Assembly: GCF_000247695.1 (NCBI RefSeq)
Contig: NW_004624801.1
Span: 6,966,046 to 7,030,045, forward strand
Reading direction: 5' to 3'
Source of the DNA: Heterocephalus glaber
Taxonomy: Eukaryota; Chordata; Mammalia; Rodentia; Bathyergidae
DNA length: 64,000 nt
The notes below the pieces were generated by a model. The model was not told the DNA's origin, did no database searches, and saw only the letters and a list, made by a program, of their open reading frames with translations. Made by a program: the position numbers and the translations under genes. Each line of letters opens with the position of its first letter. Within the stretch, counting starts at the first letter, position 1. Shown one piece after another: positions 21,960 to 33,205 of the stretch.

Positions 21960-23310
21960 TTTCCTGCGGTGTGGAGCGGACAGTCCCCCGCGGGCTTTGG
22001 GGACACCGGAAGGCAGCGTCCCTGCAGGGAATTCGCCCATGCTCCCTGTGCAGCGCCCCAGCGCTGCTGTCTCCCCTGGGCGAGGCGGGCAGGCGGGGAC
22101 CCGGCTCCCCCATCCACCGCACCCGGAGCCGCGCCCAGCCCGCTGCCAGGAACGGGCGGCCTTCCCGTCACCTTGGCTACCTGGCAAATTCCTACGGATT
22201 CTTTAAAATCCTGTTCTGGCACCACCTCAATAACACTCTTTCACCACCTTCCGGACACAATTAGTCACTTTCTCCTATGCCCATTAAAAAACCCCAAAAA
22301 CTTTTAGGATGGAAAAAACAAACCCAACTGGCAAGAATGGGAAAATAAAGCAAATTCTTGTATGCATCGCTGTGTAAGTCACCCGAGATGTAGGCACGGG
22401 TCTCGGTGTTTGCCCCTCGACACCGCCCAGCACAGATGTCAGTGTGTCTCACGGCACAGAAACTGTCATCAGGCGCAACGCACCCATTTCACAGAGGCGC
22501 AGACTGAGGCCCGGGATCGGCAGTACAGTCTGCACTTTGGGTTTTCAGAAAGCAGCGGGGCGGGCGCGGTACCCACTTTACTAAACCAGCGTGCCCGCCC
22601 CGCTGCCACCCGGTCCCGGGGGGCTGCTGCGCGCTTCCTCCACTCGCACTTCCAGCGGGGGGGGGACCCCGCGCACCACCCGGACTTCGGACGCCAAGCG
22701 GCGGCGACTCCGGGATCAGACCAGGAGCGCCGCGGCGGGACCCGGCCGATCCGCGCCCTCCCCGCCGCGTGGCCGAGCGCCCCACCAGGTGCAGCGCGCG
22801 CCGGGGCGGGGCGCGCACCTCGGGGGGGGGCGGGGCGGGGCCAGCCGGGCCCCTCCTCCCGCCTCCCGCCTCCCCGAGCCCGGGATCAGCGACCCAGGAG
22901 CCCGCGCCCCGCGGCCTCGCCGCCACACTTTCCTGGGAGCGCCGAGGCGGCACCATGAAGAAGTCGTACTCAGGTGGGCGCCGCGCCCGGCGTGGGGAGG
23001 AGTCGGGGTCCCGCACGCGCGCTGCTCACCTGCGCGCTGGTGGCCGGAGCGGTCGGGGCCACCCAGGAGCCGAGCGGGTCCCCGGCGGCGGAAACACCCA
23101 GATCGATGCTGCCAGGACGAGCTCCGGCCGCCTCGGTGGACGCAGCCCTCCCCACGGTCAGGTCCGCGGGCCCCCGGGGCGCTGAGCCGGGGCAGACGCA
23201 CTCGGCCTCGCTCTCTTTGGCTCGGCGCAGCCTCTCCCATGCCCCAGCCGCTCCCCTGCCGACTCGGGGTGGGGGGGGGCGCGGGGCTGGTGCCACTTCT
23301 GGCCTTGGCT
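21960..23310 (+). promoter_or_regulatory. SEPT9: CpG-island promoter of septin 9 v1
   Basis: The stretch is markedly GC- and CpG-rich compared with its flanks. It is densest from about 22560 to 23270, with a smaller CpG-rich block at about 21960-22180 separated by an AT-richer gap. Two GC boxes of the form GGGGCGGGG lie at 22803-22811 and 22832-22840, on the strand of transcription and 115-150 bp before the v1 ATG. I see no TATA box near the likely start. The island extends about 300 bp into intron 1, as usual for housekeeping-type promoters. The exact transcription start cannot be read from sequence. Confidence 0.8.
22955..22973 (+). CDS. SEPT9: Septin 9 isoform v1 (i1), coding part of exon 1
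   Basis: The ATG sits in a strong Kozak context (A at -3, preceded by CACC). Codons ATG AAG AAG TCG TAC TCA and a final G give MKKSYS plus the first base of a Gly codon. This is the start of the long septin 9 isoform in human and mouse as I know it. The exon ends on codon phase 1 at a GT splice donor (GTGGGC, 22974 on), a somewhat weak donor. The matching acceptor with GA at the start of the next exon is at 40729, so the joined codon is GGA (Gly7). The exon lies at the 3' edge of a dense CpG island with GC boxes 115-150 bp upstream and no TATA box, as expected for a broadly used promoter. A long open frame running through the donor (22591-23892) reflects GC richness and is not the gene product. 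Confidence 0.92.
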
Positions 23311-24206
23311 GAGGGTCCCCTGTCGCCAGTCCGCCAGCCCCTACCGGCTCAGGTGTCTGAGGGGCTGCTCTGGGGGTCGCGGCCTCCTGGCCCCTGGAAA
23401 GACTCACGGACTTCCAGGCGCCCCCCGCCCCCTGCGTCGCTGCTTTGGGCCCAGTGTGAGTCTGGGCCGTGGCGGCGTCTCCCCGCGGCAGCCTCCAGGC
23501 CCGGTGGCCCAGGCCGCAGCATCCTTTCCTCGCTCTTCAGAGCCCTCCACCTGGTGGGTAACGGGACCGTGCTGCAGCGCCCCGTTTGGCAACTTGGTTT
23601 CACCCTTTGGGTCTCTCGGTGCCGTCAGCCGGCTGACATTCTAACCACACTGCAGCGGGTGCCACCTTACCCAGGTGCAGGGGCCCTGCCTTGGCTCTCG
23701 ACGCTCGGGGGCCTTGCTGACGCCCTCGTCATGCTCATGCTCAGCAGCCCCCTTTCACATGTGGGCCACGGAGGCCGCATTAAGGGCCATCCTGCTCTCC
23801 TTTCTTTTCCTCTCTACCTTCCTCGTGATCCAGGCGGAATCCTTGGTCTTCTTCAATCCTTGAACAATAAACAGCTTTTCCACCTATGCTGACCCCAAGG
23901 CCTTCTGTTCCTGTTCCTCCTTTTACCCATTTGAACGTGAAGCTTTCTGCCAAGGACCCCATGAATTAATTTTTATCGATAAGAGTACAGAATCAAGGGC
24001 CTAACTTAGTTGGAGCTGGAGAAGTCATTCAGGCCACCCTTCTGCCTTGGGGCTATTTTCTGTTTCCTCCTGCTTTCCACATTCAGAAACAAAAATACTT
24101 ATTTTTTTTTTATTTTTTATTTATTTTTTATTTACTTAATAAAGAATACCTTGTCTCAAAGAGGACCTTTCAGAACTTCCCCTAAATTCCCTTCTGGGTC
24201 AGCAGC
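23311..24206. other. Start of v1 intron 1, no gene seen
   Basis: CpG density falls off after about 23300. A T-rich tract lies at 24100-24140. An AATAAA word at about 23866 has no other sign of a transcript end. No exon recognised. Confidence 0.5.
23544..23557 (-). promoter_or_regulatory. CTCF-like site in v1 intron 1
   Basis: CCTCCACCTGGTGG matches the reverse CTCF consensus with one mismatch, about 590 bp downstream of the v1 ATG. Confidence 0.35.
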
Positions 24207-25040
24207 TTAGGATTTCAGCGTTCGAGTCCGAGTCTGAGTCTGAGTTGCAAACATGCCCTTCGGACACTGAGCATAGACAGCTCTGTCTCTGGAGCTCATG
24301 CACTGTGGGGTTGAGGGGAGAGAGCTTCCAGGTGGCATAGGCCTGGGTTTGATACTGGGCCTCCCTCTCTCCCCAACATGCTGCAGATGCTTGGGATGGT
24401 TGTGGGCATCACAGGCCACCCGAGATTTTCCTGGGCTCTCTGGCCTGGAGGGGACTGTGTTTTTTGTTGGCTTGGGTTTCTTACCCTTTATCTCCCACTG
24501 GGGGTCTGGTTGATGGGTGTCCAGATCCTCCCAGGTCTTAGGCCCTTGGCATTTCCCCCAAGGGACCCCAGAAGGGCCTCTGCTGTAGCAGGGTTGAAGT
24601 CCCTGAGTCTGGGGCTTCTTAGGAGGAGGGGACCAGCCATTGCTCCCTGCTCTCCTCTCCCACGGTGACCCACTCCCACACAGGTGCATCTGTTTTAAAG
24701 GATGAAACTTGTTGCAGTAGGTGGAAGTAGTAGAGTTTATGGGGTGAGTAGCAATCAACTCGCTTAAAAGCAGGCTCCGTGGCTCCTTCTGTTTACCTAA
24801 AGGGGTGGGGCCCCCCCATGCGATGGGCAGAGGGTGGGCCTGGACCCTTTCCAGTTTGTTCCCCACCTGGCAGTGATCCCAGGTGCTCTGGGTCACTGGG
24901 TTGCAGTTGTACGGGGTGGTGCTGCTGGGGAGGGGGGCTCTTGGCCCTGTGTTGTGAGTCCCACAGCCACCAAGGCTGTGAAATTTAGGAAAGTAGCAAA
25001 GAATGTTAGAAATCTCCCTAGTCTGAGAATCCAAGGGCAA
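24207..25040 (-). other. 277-codon open frame on the - strand, identity unknown
   Basis: An uninterrupted frame antisense to the septin intron. It has scattered Cys residues, an Asn-X-Ser/Thr site and Pro-rich segments. Just upstream, in another frame (24893-25195), is a hydrophobic stretch of about 19 residues. Its 3' end falls in a short GAGTCT hexamer repeat (24216-24246). I recognise no domain. The mixture could be chance in GC-rich sequence or a decayed retroviral-type open frame; neither is shown. No promoter or splice evidence. Confidence 0.2.
24216..24246 (+). repeat. Short GAGTCT hexamer repeat
   Basis: About five units of GAGTCC or GAGTCT in tandem. Confidence 0.7.
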
Positions 25041-28000
25041 CCAGGAAGGGTTTTATTTTTTCCCCTAGACTGAGTGGGATTAGAGCTTCTGGACCTATTT
25101 ATGGACTTGGAAATACACAGAGTGTTTAGCCTGCTGTTCCCAGCAGCGCCTCTGAATTTCAGCCCAGAGTGAGAAGTACCGGGCTGACCAAGCACGAGTT
25201 ACATGTTGGGGACAGAGCTGGACAAGGCACTGAGCTGGCAACAAGAGGAGGGTGCAGGTGTGACCTGGCTCATTGCCACCTCTGCCTCCGAGCATGACAG
25301 GCTGCAGATGCGAGGGAGGCCCGGGAAGGGGTGGGAGCTTTTAGGGGAGGTGAGATGGAGCTGAACCTCAGGGAACAAGGAATCGGGTGGAGAATGAAGA
25401 GGGTCTTCCCAGCCAAGGCCAGGTGGGGCTGCAGCAGGGTGCAGGGGGCAGGGATGGACTCTTGATGGCAGCCCCTGTGGCTCTGGGCTTTTTCTTTGAT
25501 GCACCTCACTTGTCCCCCCAATGGGGCAGGGTCACAGGAGGCTCTGAGTGGTGTGGCCCAGTAGCCAAGTGTGTGTACCTAGAGTCACCAGGGTTTTGGA
25601 ATGAAGTCTCAGGCTGCTGCCTTCCGCCATGGAGATGAGGTACTTAACCTCATGTGTCTTGTTTGCTCATTTGTTAAACAGAATGATGCTAAGTTGCTGT
25701 GAAGTTAAGTGACTCCGTACATGAGTAGGCTTGGAAGTGCCTGCTCTGTGACTTGTAGCCACTGTCGTATTCATGATGATTGATGGGGTGGGGGCTGCAT
25801 CACCCAGGTAGGATACTCCATGAACTTCCTGTCTCCCCTTACCCAGCCCAGCCCAGCCCCCTCGTGTTCCCTTCCTGTCCCTGGCAATGGAGCTTGGGCC
25901 TCTGGTGTATGTGGGTCCCGTGGAACCTCCCTGTCAGTGTCCTGGCTTCCCTGACAATCCCCAGTGACAGGTGGCAGGGGACTGAGCTGAGGCCTGGGAG
26001 CCTCTGGAATGAGGGACCTGTCTGTGTGTGCCCCTGGGAATCACTCTGGGATCCTTTATGGGGGTCAGGAGGCTCCCAAAAGGCTGCTGGCCGGGCTCCG
26101 TGCTCTGGTCACCTCTGTGATGTCTTGGCTGGGAGGAGGCTGCACCCAGAGGAAGCAGCTTGGACAGGACGGGACTGCATGCAAGGCTGTCAGTGAGGAC
26201 ATGGGCCCCTACCCCAGCCAGGGGCCCAGGACTGGCTCTTGGGAAGAGTGAGGATCTTGGCCTCCAGGAGCACTTCCGAGTCAGCTCCCCGGTGACAGGG
26301 AGGGAAGGGCGTGAACGCAGGGCTCCTGCCTCTTCTCCACTTGCAGCTCTGTGCCTGTTCCTGCTACCTCTTGTCCAAGCTTGTTTGCTGTGGTGCGTTC
26401 AGGGGACCTGGCAGGAAGGAAAGAGCCTCCCGCTGCAGCTATTCTATGGCTCCTTGGGACTCATGCCATCCCCCAGGCCCCCAGTTGTGAGAGCTGGCTG
26501 AGCCCAAGTCCTGGGTGCAGGTGTGGATGGACGGCCGGTCACCCCACCCTGCCCACTCACCCAGACCCACCCATCTATGCAATGGTCAGCCTGCTGAGGG
26601 GGTCCGAGAGCTGAGTGTGGTGCACCTGGGCTTCAGACAGCTTCTGAAACCCCTGTGTGACTAGAGCAAGCCAGGACAGGAGAAGAGGGGACATGGGATG
26701 GTCACTTAGGAGCAGCAGTCTGGAGTCCACGTTGTGGGTGGACATGGGGGCCATGCATGTGTTTGGAGTTCCCAGGTAGGAGTCTGCAGAGTTGTCCTAC
26801 CTGCTGATCCACAGAAGGAGGCATTGTTTGTCCCCCTCCTGGTGGGAGCCTGCCCACTTTGGAGATTGTCCTGCCCATCCCAGGCTGCCCTGAGGGCCCC
26901 ACACGGCTGGACCAGAGGCAGTCCCTTGTTCTGCATGTTTGTCCCTGGGCAGTGTTGTGGGCTCTGCAGTTTGCTTAAGATGTCCCTGATAAGGAAAGTT
27001 CAGGACACACCAGGGCAAGCCGGGCCTTGAGAGAACCCTGAGCAGCAGATCCTGGGTGGATCCAGCTGGCCCTGGGGATGTAGGAGGGGAGAGGACTCCT
27101 GATTGAGGTCCCAGGCCTCAGGGGTGTGAGCCTGTGAGGCAGAGAAGGAGGTGACTGGCTGGCTTCCTCTACCTCTGTTTGTTAGGGCTGTTACTTTAGA
27201 AACCTCCCAGGCTAGGCTGTTGTCAGGGGATTAATAGGGGACCTGGGGTTCCGTGAAGCTCCCAGGGGCGTGTCCAAAGCACACAGATTTATGGCCTCAC
27301 TGTGCTGAGGGGTCTCCTGGAGAGAAGGCCAGCAGAGTCCCCTTGGCAATTGCCAGGGGTCTCCTGATCTGGAAGCTTGGACCAAAGGCACCAAAGACAG
27401 CTTGGTGGGTGCAGAGGCCTGATGGGGAGCCGCCATGGTGCCAGGCGCTGAGTCCCGTGACAGTCAGACCCTGGACGCAGTGAAGTGTCCTGTGGTAGGT
27501 AGGCTGGTCACCCCGGCCCCTTCCCTGATGGGACAGCTGTGCCCGGTCTCCTGAGGTCCTGGCCCATTTTGACTCTTTGTGTGGATTCAGTCATTTGTTC
27601 CCGAACCATCTGCAGGGCACCCTGAGTGCCAGGCCCTGTGCTGGCTGCACCCTGGTGGCTCTTGGCACTGGCTCTCCAGGGTGGCCTGGCCTTGGGTCCC
27701 TGAGGGGAGTGGCTGCTCTGCTCCCAGCCCGGTTTCTCTCTGCCTTATCTCCCTCACCCCACTCTGGGCCCAGGCCCATTCGAAGCCGCTCTGAAGGGGA
27801 CACTGAGCAGCTATTGGAGAGGCTATGGCAGCTCCCTGGGTATCTTGCCTGTCAGTGGCCTCCTGGCAGCATTGCAACAACTGAGCTTTGTCCTGGGCCT
27901 CCTCTGACCTGGTTCTCCGAAGCGTGACAGTTGGCAGCCTGAAAGCCTCCAGGACAGGAAACAGGAGCAGCAGGGGAGCAAAAGACAATCCCCGCTTTGG

Positions 28001-28862
28001 GTCACAGGGTGACCCTTGGACCCGGGCTGCTTGCCCTCTCTGGCAGGGACCCAGGTCGTCCTTCAAGTCCCAGTGTCCCCTGTGCGCCCTGGAGTGCCGG
28101 GGTAGGGGAGTGGAGGTCCTGAAAGATCTTTCCTGAGCTGCAGACTCACCAGTGCCTCCTGCACTACTTGGCCTGGGCTTTGAAAGGAGGGGCCCAGGCA
28201 GGGGCACCTCCCTTCCTGGCTGTGCGCATGGCTTCAGTCTCTGCCAAGGTGGGCTGTGTTGCCCTCTTCCTGGCTCCTGGGGACGCCTTGTCCCTCCCAG
28301 GCCTCTGGTGAAGCCTAGGCCATGGCCGGGGCCCTCTGGTCCCCCTAACCCTGCATCTGGGAGCCTTGGAATGGGCCACAGCAGCCCAGGAAGGCACTGA
28401 GCACTGTGTCTGGGCACCTGGTCCTCCCTGGGCCGGGCGTGTTGGGGCAGCGGTGACTGCCTGATCCGAGCCGGGCTCCAGGTAAGTGCGGTTACCTGGT
28501 GGGGCTGGGCCGGGAGAGCTGGCAGGTTGCCGGGCCTTGTGCTGCAGATCAATGGGCTCCCGCATCCTGGGGCCTCTTTACACAGGCTTCCCATAAATTA
28601 CAGCTCCTGTTTCCATCAGAGTCAGGTCCCAGCAGGGGGATAACACCCCGTAACCCTATCCGCTTGGAAGTGGGTTAAATCCAACCTCTGTCATCTTCCA
28701 GCCTGCTAAGGACTCAACACGGAGGGGCAGGGGCAGTCGTCTGCAGAATTCACGAACAATTACCTTCCTTGGGCTCTGCAGCCATTACGGTTCAGTGCGT
28801 GTTGGGGGGAGGTGGCCCAGGTGTGTAGACACCAAGGGGCACCAGGGGTGGAACAAGAGCTA
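25041..28862. other. v1 intron 1, unique GC-rich sequence
   Basis: No exon or repeat except a likely sense MIR relic at about 25625-25760 (TACTTAACCTCATGTGTC, TTGTTAAACAGAATGATG). A 335-codon frame at 27587-28594 on the - strand is low complexity and overlaps frames in every register; not accepted as a gene. Confidence 0.5.
25625..25760 (+). repeat. MIR relic, sense
   Basis: Order of MIR words: AACCTCA, TTTGTTAAACAGAATGATG, GTGAAGTTAAGTGA. Diverged. Confidence 0.5.
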
Positions 28863-28922
28863 AGGAGGAGGAGGAGGAGGAGGAGGAGGAGGAGGAGGAG
28901 GAGAAGGAGGAGAGGAGGGGAG
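28863..28922 (+). repeat. (GGA)n purine tract
   Basis: About 60 bases of AGG/GGA triplets, all purine on this strand, with one GAA and one AGA interruption. The Ser-rich reverse frame here is an artefact of the repeat. Confidence 0.95.
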
Positions 28923-29703
28923 GTGACTTCTCACCAATGTTGGTATCACGCTGCCTCCCAGGCCAAGGTGGGCCACCTTCAGCTACGGGCATGCGTCATG
29001 TCATTCCAGATAGCAGAGCTTCCTGATAGCTGGGAGTTAACCCTTCCCTGCCAGGCCTTGGCATCACTGTTTCTCTTCTTTTAAGGAAAATTTTCTGCAC
29101 CATAAACACACTGTGTGTCTATTCTTCCTTTGGCTTTTTGTCTTTAGGGTTGGCTGGTGTCAATTGTATTCTGTTACTTATTGTCAAATAGTGGGATCGG
29201 GAAGCTGAGAGGGAAAATGCAGCCATCCCGGGGATTGTAGTGTTTCCTTTTGAGTTCCCTTCAGGTCTTGTCCCTACATGTGCACCGCAAGTCATTTAAT
29301 TATCAGAGATATAGAACATGTTTTCAGAGTTGTGTATTACACATAGAAATAATGTTTAATTCTGCTCTTTTCACTGGAAATCAGATCTCAGGGATGCCCA
29401 TAATTACCACTTTCATGGCTTTTTGGACTGGGTGGCCCATAACTTGTTGACCCGTGCTCGCAGCAGCTTTTGGAAAGGGCCTGCTGCCGTGGGCTGTGGA
29501 CTGTGCTCCTGACCATGTGGGCCGTGACCCTGCAAGGTGGGTGTGGAGCCGTGCTGACCCTGATGTTGTGGCTGCACCTCACAGCTCTGAGTCATGGGCT
29601 GATTGGAAGCCAGCTTCAACCTGGGTGCTTGCTGTCTTCAAATAAATTCTTGGGTCCACTTGCTTTTCAGTTGTTTCTGTCTTCAGTAACAGTTACAGTG
29701 AGG

Positions 29704-29742
<39 letters not shown>

Positions 29743-30908
29743 TCTCTGGATAGCTAATTTCAGAAGACATTAGCCAGGGTGAATCTCTGCTCTAGCATTC
29801 CTGGAGTTGCCCATAAAACCATAAAAGGACCACAGCATTTTATTAAGACATCTAATGGACAGAAAATGCCACCTGCCGTTTAGCACGTGGCCCCTTCCCT
29901 GGCCCCGCAGGCGCGCCTGTACCCCAGGAGTGGGCTCTGTTTCCCTAGGCCAGCCCGAATGAATACCAGTCTGGGAGTTGGGCTGGGCCCCCGGGTGACC
30001 CAGCTACCTTAGCCAGTGACCGCTCGTTCTGCCAATCCCTAATTCGTGCACCCATTTCTTCTAGAACATTTCTAGTTGCTCAAGAGAGCCAACAGGGCTG
30101 TCACTGTTTTGATCCCCAGGACGCATCATCCTCCCATGGTTCTGGCCAGTCCTGTACCTCTCCATGATCCATTCCCGTGTGCGGCCCAGTGACCTGATCA
30201 AGGTGGCACGGAGAGGCCCACCTCGTGGGAGACTTGGGTGTCTGTTGAGCAGAATCCTGTGCTCTGGGGCCCCTGCCTGCAGCTCTTTGGGGTACTCAGG
30301 GGCTCTGATCGCTTGCTTACTGCTTCCCTGTGGTGGGCTCAGTTCTGTGTGTGGCTTGTTCTTGGCTGTGTACTGGGGTCCAGCAAGGACAAAGGGACCC
30401 CTTGGAGATTTGGAACAGAAGGGCTTAGCTGGAGGGAGTTTTCTCCACAGATGATGGAGTAGCTAAAAAGCCAATAGGAGGCAGAGAAGCCACTGGGGAT
30501 AATGCAGGTTGTGTGGGGCTTATCCAGCTCCTTAGAGACAAGAACAAGTGTGCAGGATGCCTCAGATTGTATCTTCAGAACCACCACCAAAAGCAAAAAA
30601 ACTAGTAAAATTTACAATTTGTTATTGTCTCTCTTATTCTAAATAATGATGATCATATTATACATATTATATATTGTCAGCCCTCATTGTAAATCTGCTA
30701 TCAAGTATCATAAGCGTCACAAAATCCGGAAAGTATCAATAGACTGACTCCCTATTGTGTCTCCAAAGGTAGTATTTTTTCTACCTTTTTTTGGCACTAC
30801 TTTATATGAGAATCTTGTAATATCATTTTCTATTGAGAGAATACAAAGATAAGTGGTCAAGTTTTACTTTTCATTTTTGGTAGCTGGGATGCCTAAATAA
30901 ATGGAGAT
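28923..30908. other. v1 intron 1, no gene seen
   Basis: Mixed unique sequence with a GT microsatellite (separate entry) and an AT-rich stretch at 30600-30900. No exon recognised. Confidence 0.5.
29706..29738 (+). repeat. (GT)n microsatellite
   Basis: An uninterrupted GT run of about 33 bases. Confidence 0.95.
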
Positions 30909-31235
30909 TAGCTGGATGCATTGATGCCCACCTGTAATCCCAGCTACTTGGGAGGCTGAGGCAGGAGGATTGCAAGTTCAAGTCCACCTTGGGGAGCTTT
31001 GGAATGGCCTGTCTCAAAACAAAATTAGCTGGGCATGGGGTACACCCCAGTAATCCCAGTACTTAGGATGCTGAGGCAGAAGGATTGCCACAAGTTTGAG
31101 GCCAGCCTGGGTTACATAGTGAGTTCAAGGTTAGCCTGAACTACTTAGCAAAACTCTGTCTAAAAAAAAAAAATTTTAATGGTTGGGGAGTTTGTCCAGA
31201 GGTACTGGGTTTGATGTCCAGTACCCCCCCCCACA
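30909..31235 (+). repeat. Two tandem B1-type SINEs plus an ID-like tail, sense
   Basis: First B1 at about 30909-31026 (GTAATCCCAGCTACTTGGG). A second head-to-tail copy lies at about 31027-31174 (AGCTGGGCATGGGG, ACATAGTGAGTTCAAGG) with an A-tail. An ID-like 3' piece (GGTTGGGGAGTTTGTCC to GATGTCCAGTACC) follows at 31180-31235. Confidence 0.85.
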
Positions 31236-31280
31236 CACACAGTGGAGGTTAACACAGTTTGTGTCATGGCACTGCTACAT

Positions 31281-31319
31281 TGTGTGTTTGTGTGTGTGTG
31301 CGCGTGCGTGCGCACGCGC
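31281..31319 (+). repeat. GT/GC alternating tract
   Basis: GTGTGTGTGCGCGTGCGTGC is a strict purine-pyrimidine alternation, the pattern most prone to Z-DNA. Confidence 0.9.
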
Positions 31320-31388
31320 TGGGGGTGGGATCCAGGGCCTTACACATGATAGGCAAGCACTCTACCACTGAGCAACATCCCCAGCCTC
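31320..31388 (-). repeat. ID-type element, antisense
   Basis: GGGATCCAGGGCCTTACACA, AGGCAAGCACTCTACCACTG, AGCAACATCCCCAGCC. This is the AGAGCG-lineage ID type (classic anticodon region), unlike the younger copies in the window. Confidence 0.85.
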
Positions 31389-31439
31389 TGCAACATGTTC
31401 TTGTCCTACACATACAAGCCTTCTCCTAAGCTGTGTTTG

Positions 31440-31975
31440 AGCCGATTCCCATCAAGAATGCAACAGCGAGGGATGAGGCCTTTCTAACTGACCTGGTGCA
31501 TCACTGCTTGTACTTCTGATCAGTGAGACATTCTGTTTTGACTTGGCATGGAAGAGAACTGAATCCTTCACTAACAGCTTACCTCTGATGGTTGGAATAA
31601 TTTTCCATAGATTTGCTCCTGGCTTTGTGCATTTCAAACCCTGCTGCTCCGCACTGCCCACATTTTTCCGGCGCCAGGCACTGCAGGACATGTTCATGTC
31701 TGATGGTTTTGGATTCTGCACGGTAGTTGGAACTGGATCTGGGCGAGGAACGAGCGTTCCTGGAATCCATTTCCACCTTGGGATGCCGAGCAGTCACTGA
31801 GCTACACATGGAAATAGCTGGGAAGGACATAAATATACCCCATTCAAGCCAAGCTAAACACGTCTCCAATTCAGCTACTCCTTGGCAGGAGTTCCCAGAT
31901 GCTGGCCACCCTTCACTGCCATCTCACCCAGGAGGAGGTATGCTGGGCAGGAACTCGCGGTAGAAAACTGCGACT
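31440..31975. other. Unassigned non-repetitive segment
   Basis: About 535 bp unlike the surrounding SINE and GC-rich sequence, with open frames on both strands (31543-31800 +, 31452-31721 - and 31579-31869 -). It could be a pseudogene piece, a conserved non-coding element or an unrecognised repeat. I cannot name a parent gene. Confidence 0.3.
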
Positions 31976-32889
31976 TTAACCAATTGTAGTTCAAATATTT
32001 TCCATCTTGTGAATTTTATAAAAAGTTTTTGGCCATGTGGACATGGTGCTAGGGCCCCTCTGAATGCCCTGAGTGGGACCCGTGTGGGTGAAGTGTCCTT
32101 GGTGTGGTAGAAGAATTAGCACTAGCTATTAAGCAGGGGTCCCCCACTGCCCCAGATCGGAGGCTTGGAGTCAGGGAATCTTGTCACCACCAATTAGGGG
32201 CCAGGGTCCCTTCTGGGAGCTGAGACAAAGGCAGGCTCCCAAGCAGGAGCTGAAGTCACAGCAAAGGCCACCCCTGGTGCGGGGACACTTTCCCGGGGGG
32301 GGGTGGCATGCCCTGACCTCCCCCTGCTCCCACCTTCTCACCTCCTCCCAGTCCCAAGCACCATGGGACCTGGACCCACAGCCTGCAGTGGTCAGCTGCT
32401 TTGCCACAACAAGATGGGCAGGGAGGTGAGGAGCAGAGGGTGACCAAGCAGGACCAGGGCAGGGTGTGCAAACCGGAGCTGCTGTCTCCCCATTCCACAA
32501 CCTGGGGCCTGAACTAGTAGGACCGGTGTCCCTGTAAGAAAGGGCAGAGATACCAAGACCCCTCTCTCTCCATGGACTTGTGTACGGAGAAAAGGCCCTG
32601 AGAGGACACAGTGAAGAAGGGAGTGGCACATGGGCCTGGGACTTTCGGCCTCCAGAACTGGAGAGATCAGTTTCTGTTGCTGGCGTCCCCCAGTGTAGGG
32701 TGTTCCGTCACAGCAGCCTGAGAGGACGGGATGCCACCTGAGTGGGTGGTGGTCGTGCTCTGAAAGTCTCCATCTCATCTGAAGAAGCCAGGGATGAACT
32801 GTGGACACAAAGCTGTAGTTCTTGAAGTCTCCTTCTTGCTCTGCATTCTTTAAAAAGTATTTGTTGAGCACCTGGTGAATGATCTGGAT
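31976..32889. other. v1 intron 1, no gene seen
   Basis: Unique GC-rich sequence. No recognised feature. Confidence 0.45.
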
Positions 32890-33205
32890 CTTAAGTGTCC
32901 CCCAAAGACCTGGTCAGCAGCATGTTGTGCTACTACTAGGAGGTGGGGCCAGTGAGAGGCCTTAGGTCACTAGGGGCGGGCCCTTTAAGGGGACATGGGT
33001 ACCTCAGCCCCTTCTCTCTCTCTCTCTTTGCTTCCTGTGGCAGCTTTGCTCCACAACATGCTCTCTGCCCTGATGTGTGTTCCCCTGAGGGCCCAGAACA
33101 ATGGAGCCAAGTGACCATGGATGGAAACCACAAATCCAAATAAATTTTTCTTCTTTTTAAGTCAGTTTTCTCAGGTATTTTGTTATAGGGACAATTGACT
33201 AATGC
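32890..33205 (+). repeat. Solo MaLR-type LTR, sense
   Basis: Word order typical of MaLR LTRs: GTCCCCCAAAGACC, AGGAGGTGGGGCCAGTGAG, GGTCACTAGGGGCGGGCCC, CAAATAAATTTTTC (polyadenylation word near 33139) and the 3' end TTTTGTTATAGGGACAATTG. A non-coding relic. Confidence 0.7.

Noticed and set aside
1..22500. Exons of the upstream neighbour expected from human and mouse synteny (SEC14L1)
   Set aside because: I could not recognise any SEC14L1 coding sequence or a convincing terminal exon. The region looks intergenic.
23861..23872. AATAAA as a transcript end in intron 1
   Set aside because: A single hexamer without downstream GT-rich element or any exon upstream; expected by chance.
22591..23892. 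433-codon open frame overlapping the v1 exon on the + strand
   Set aside because: It runs through the septin splice donor in GC-rich CpG-island sequence, is Arg/Pro-rich and has no domain. Its frame does not correspond to MKKSYS.
27587..28594. 335-codon open frame on the - strand
   Set aside because: Low-complexity composition, overlaps frames in other registers, no domain, promoter or splice structure.
28792..28992. Poly-Ser protein on the - strand
   Set aside because: Translation of the GGA tract.
31543..31800. Cyclophilin-type pseudogene suggested by a short FHRFAPGFV-like string
   Set aside because: Only a few residues agree with the FHRIIPGF motif; flanking residues and nucleotides do not follow the family.
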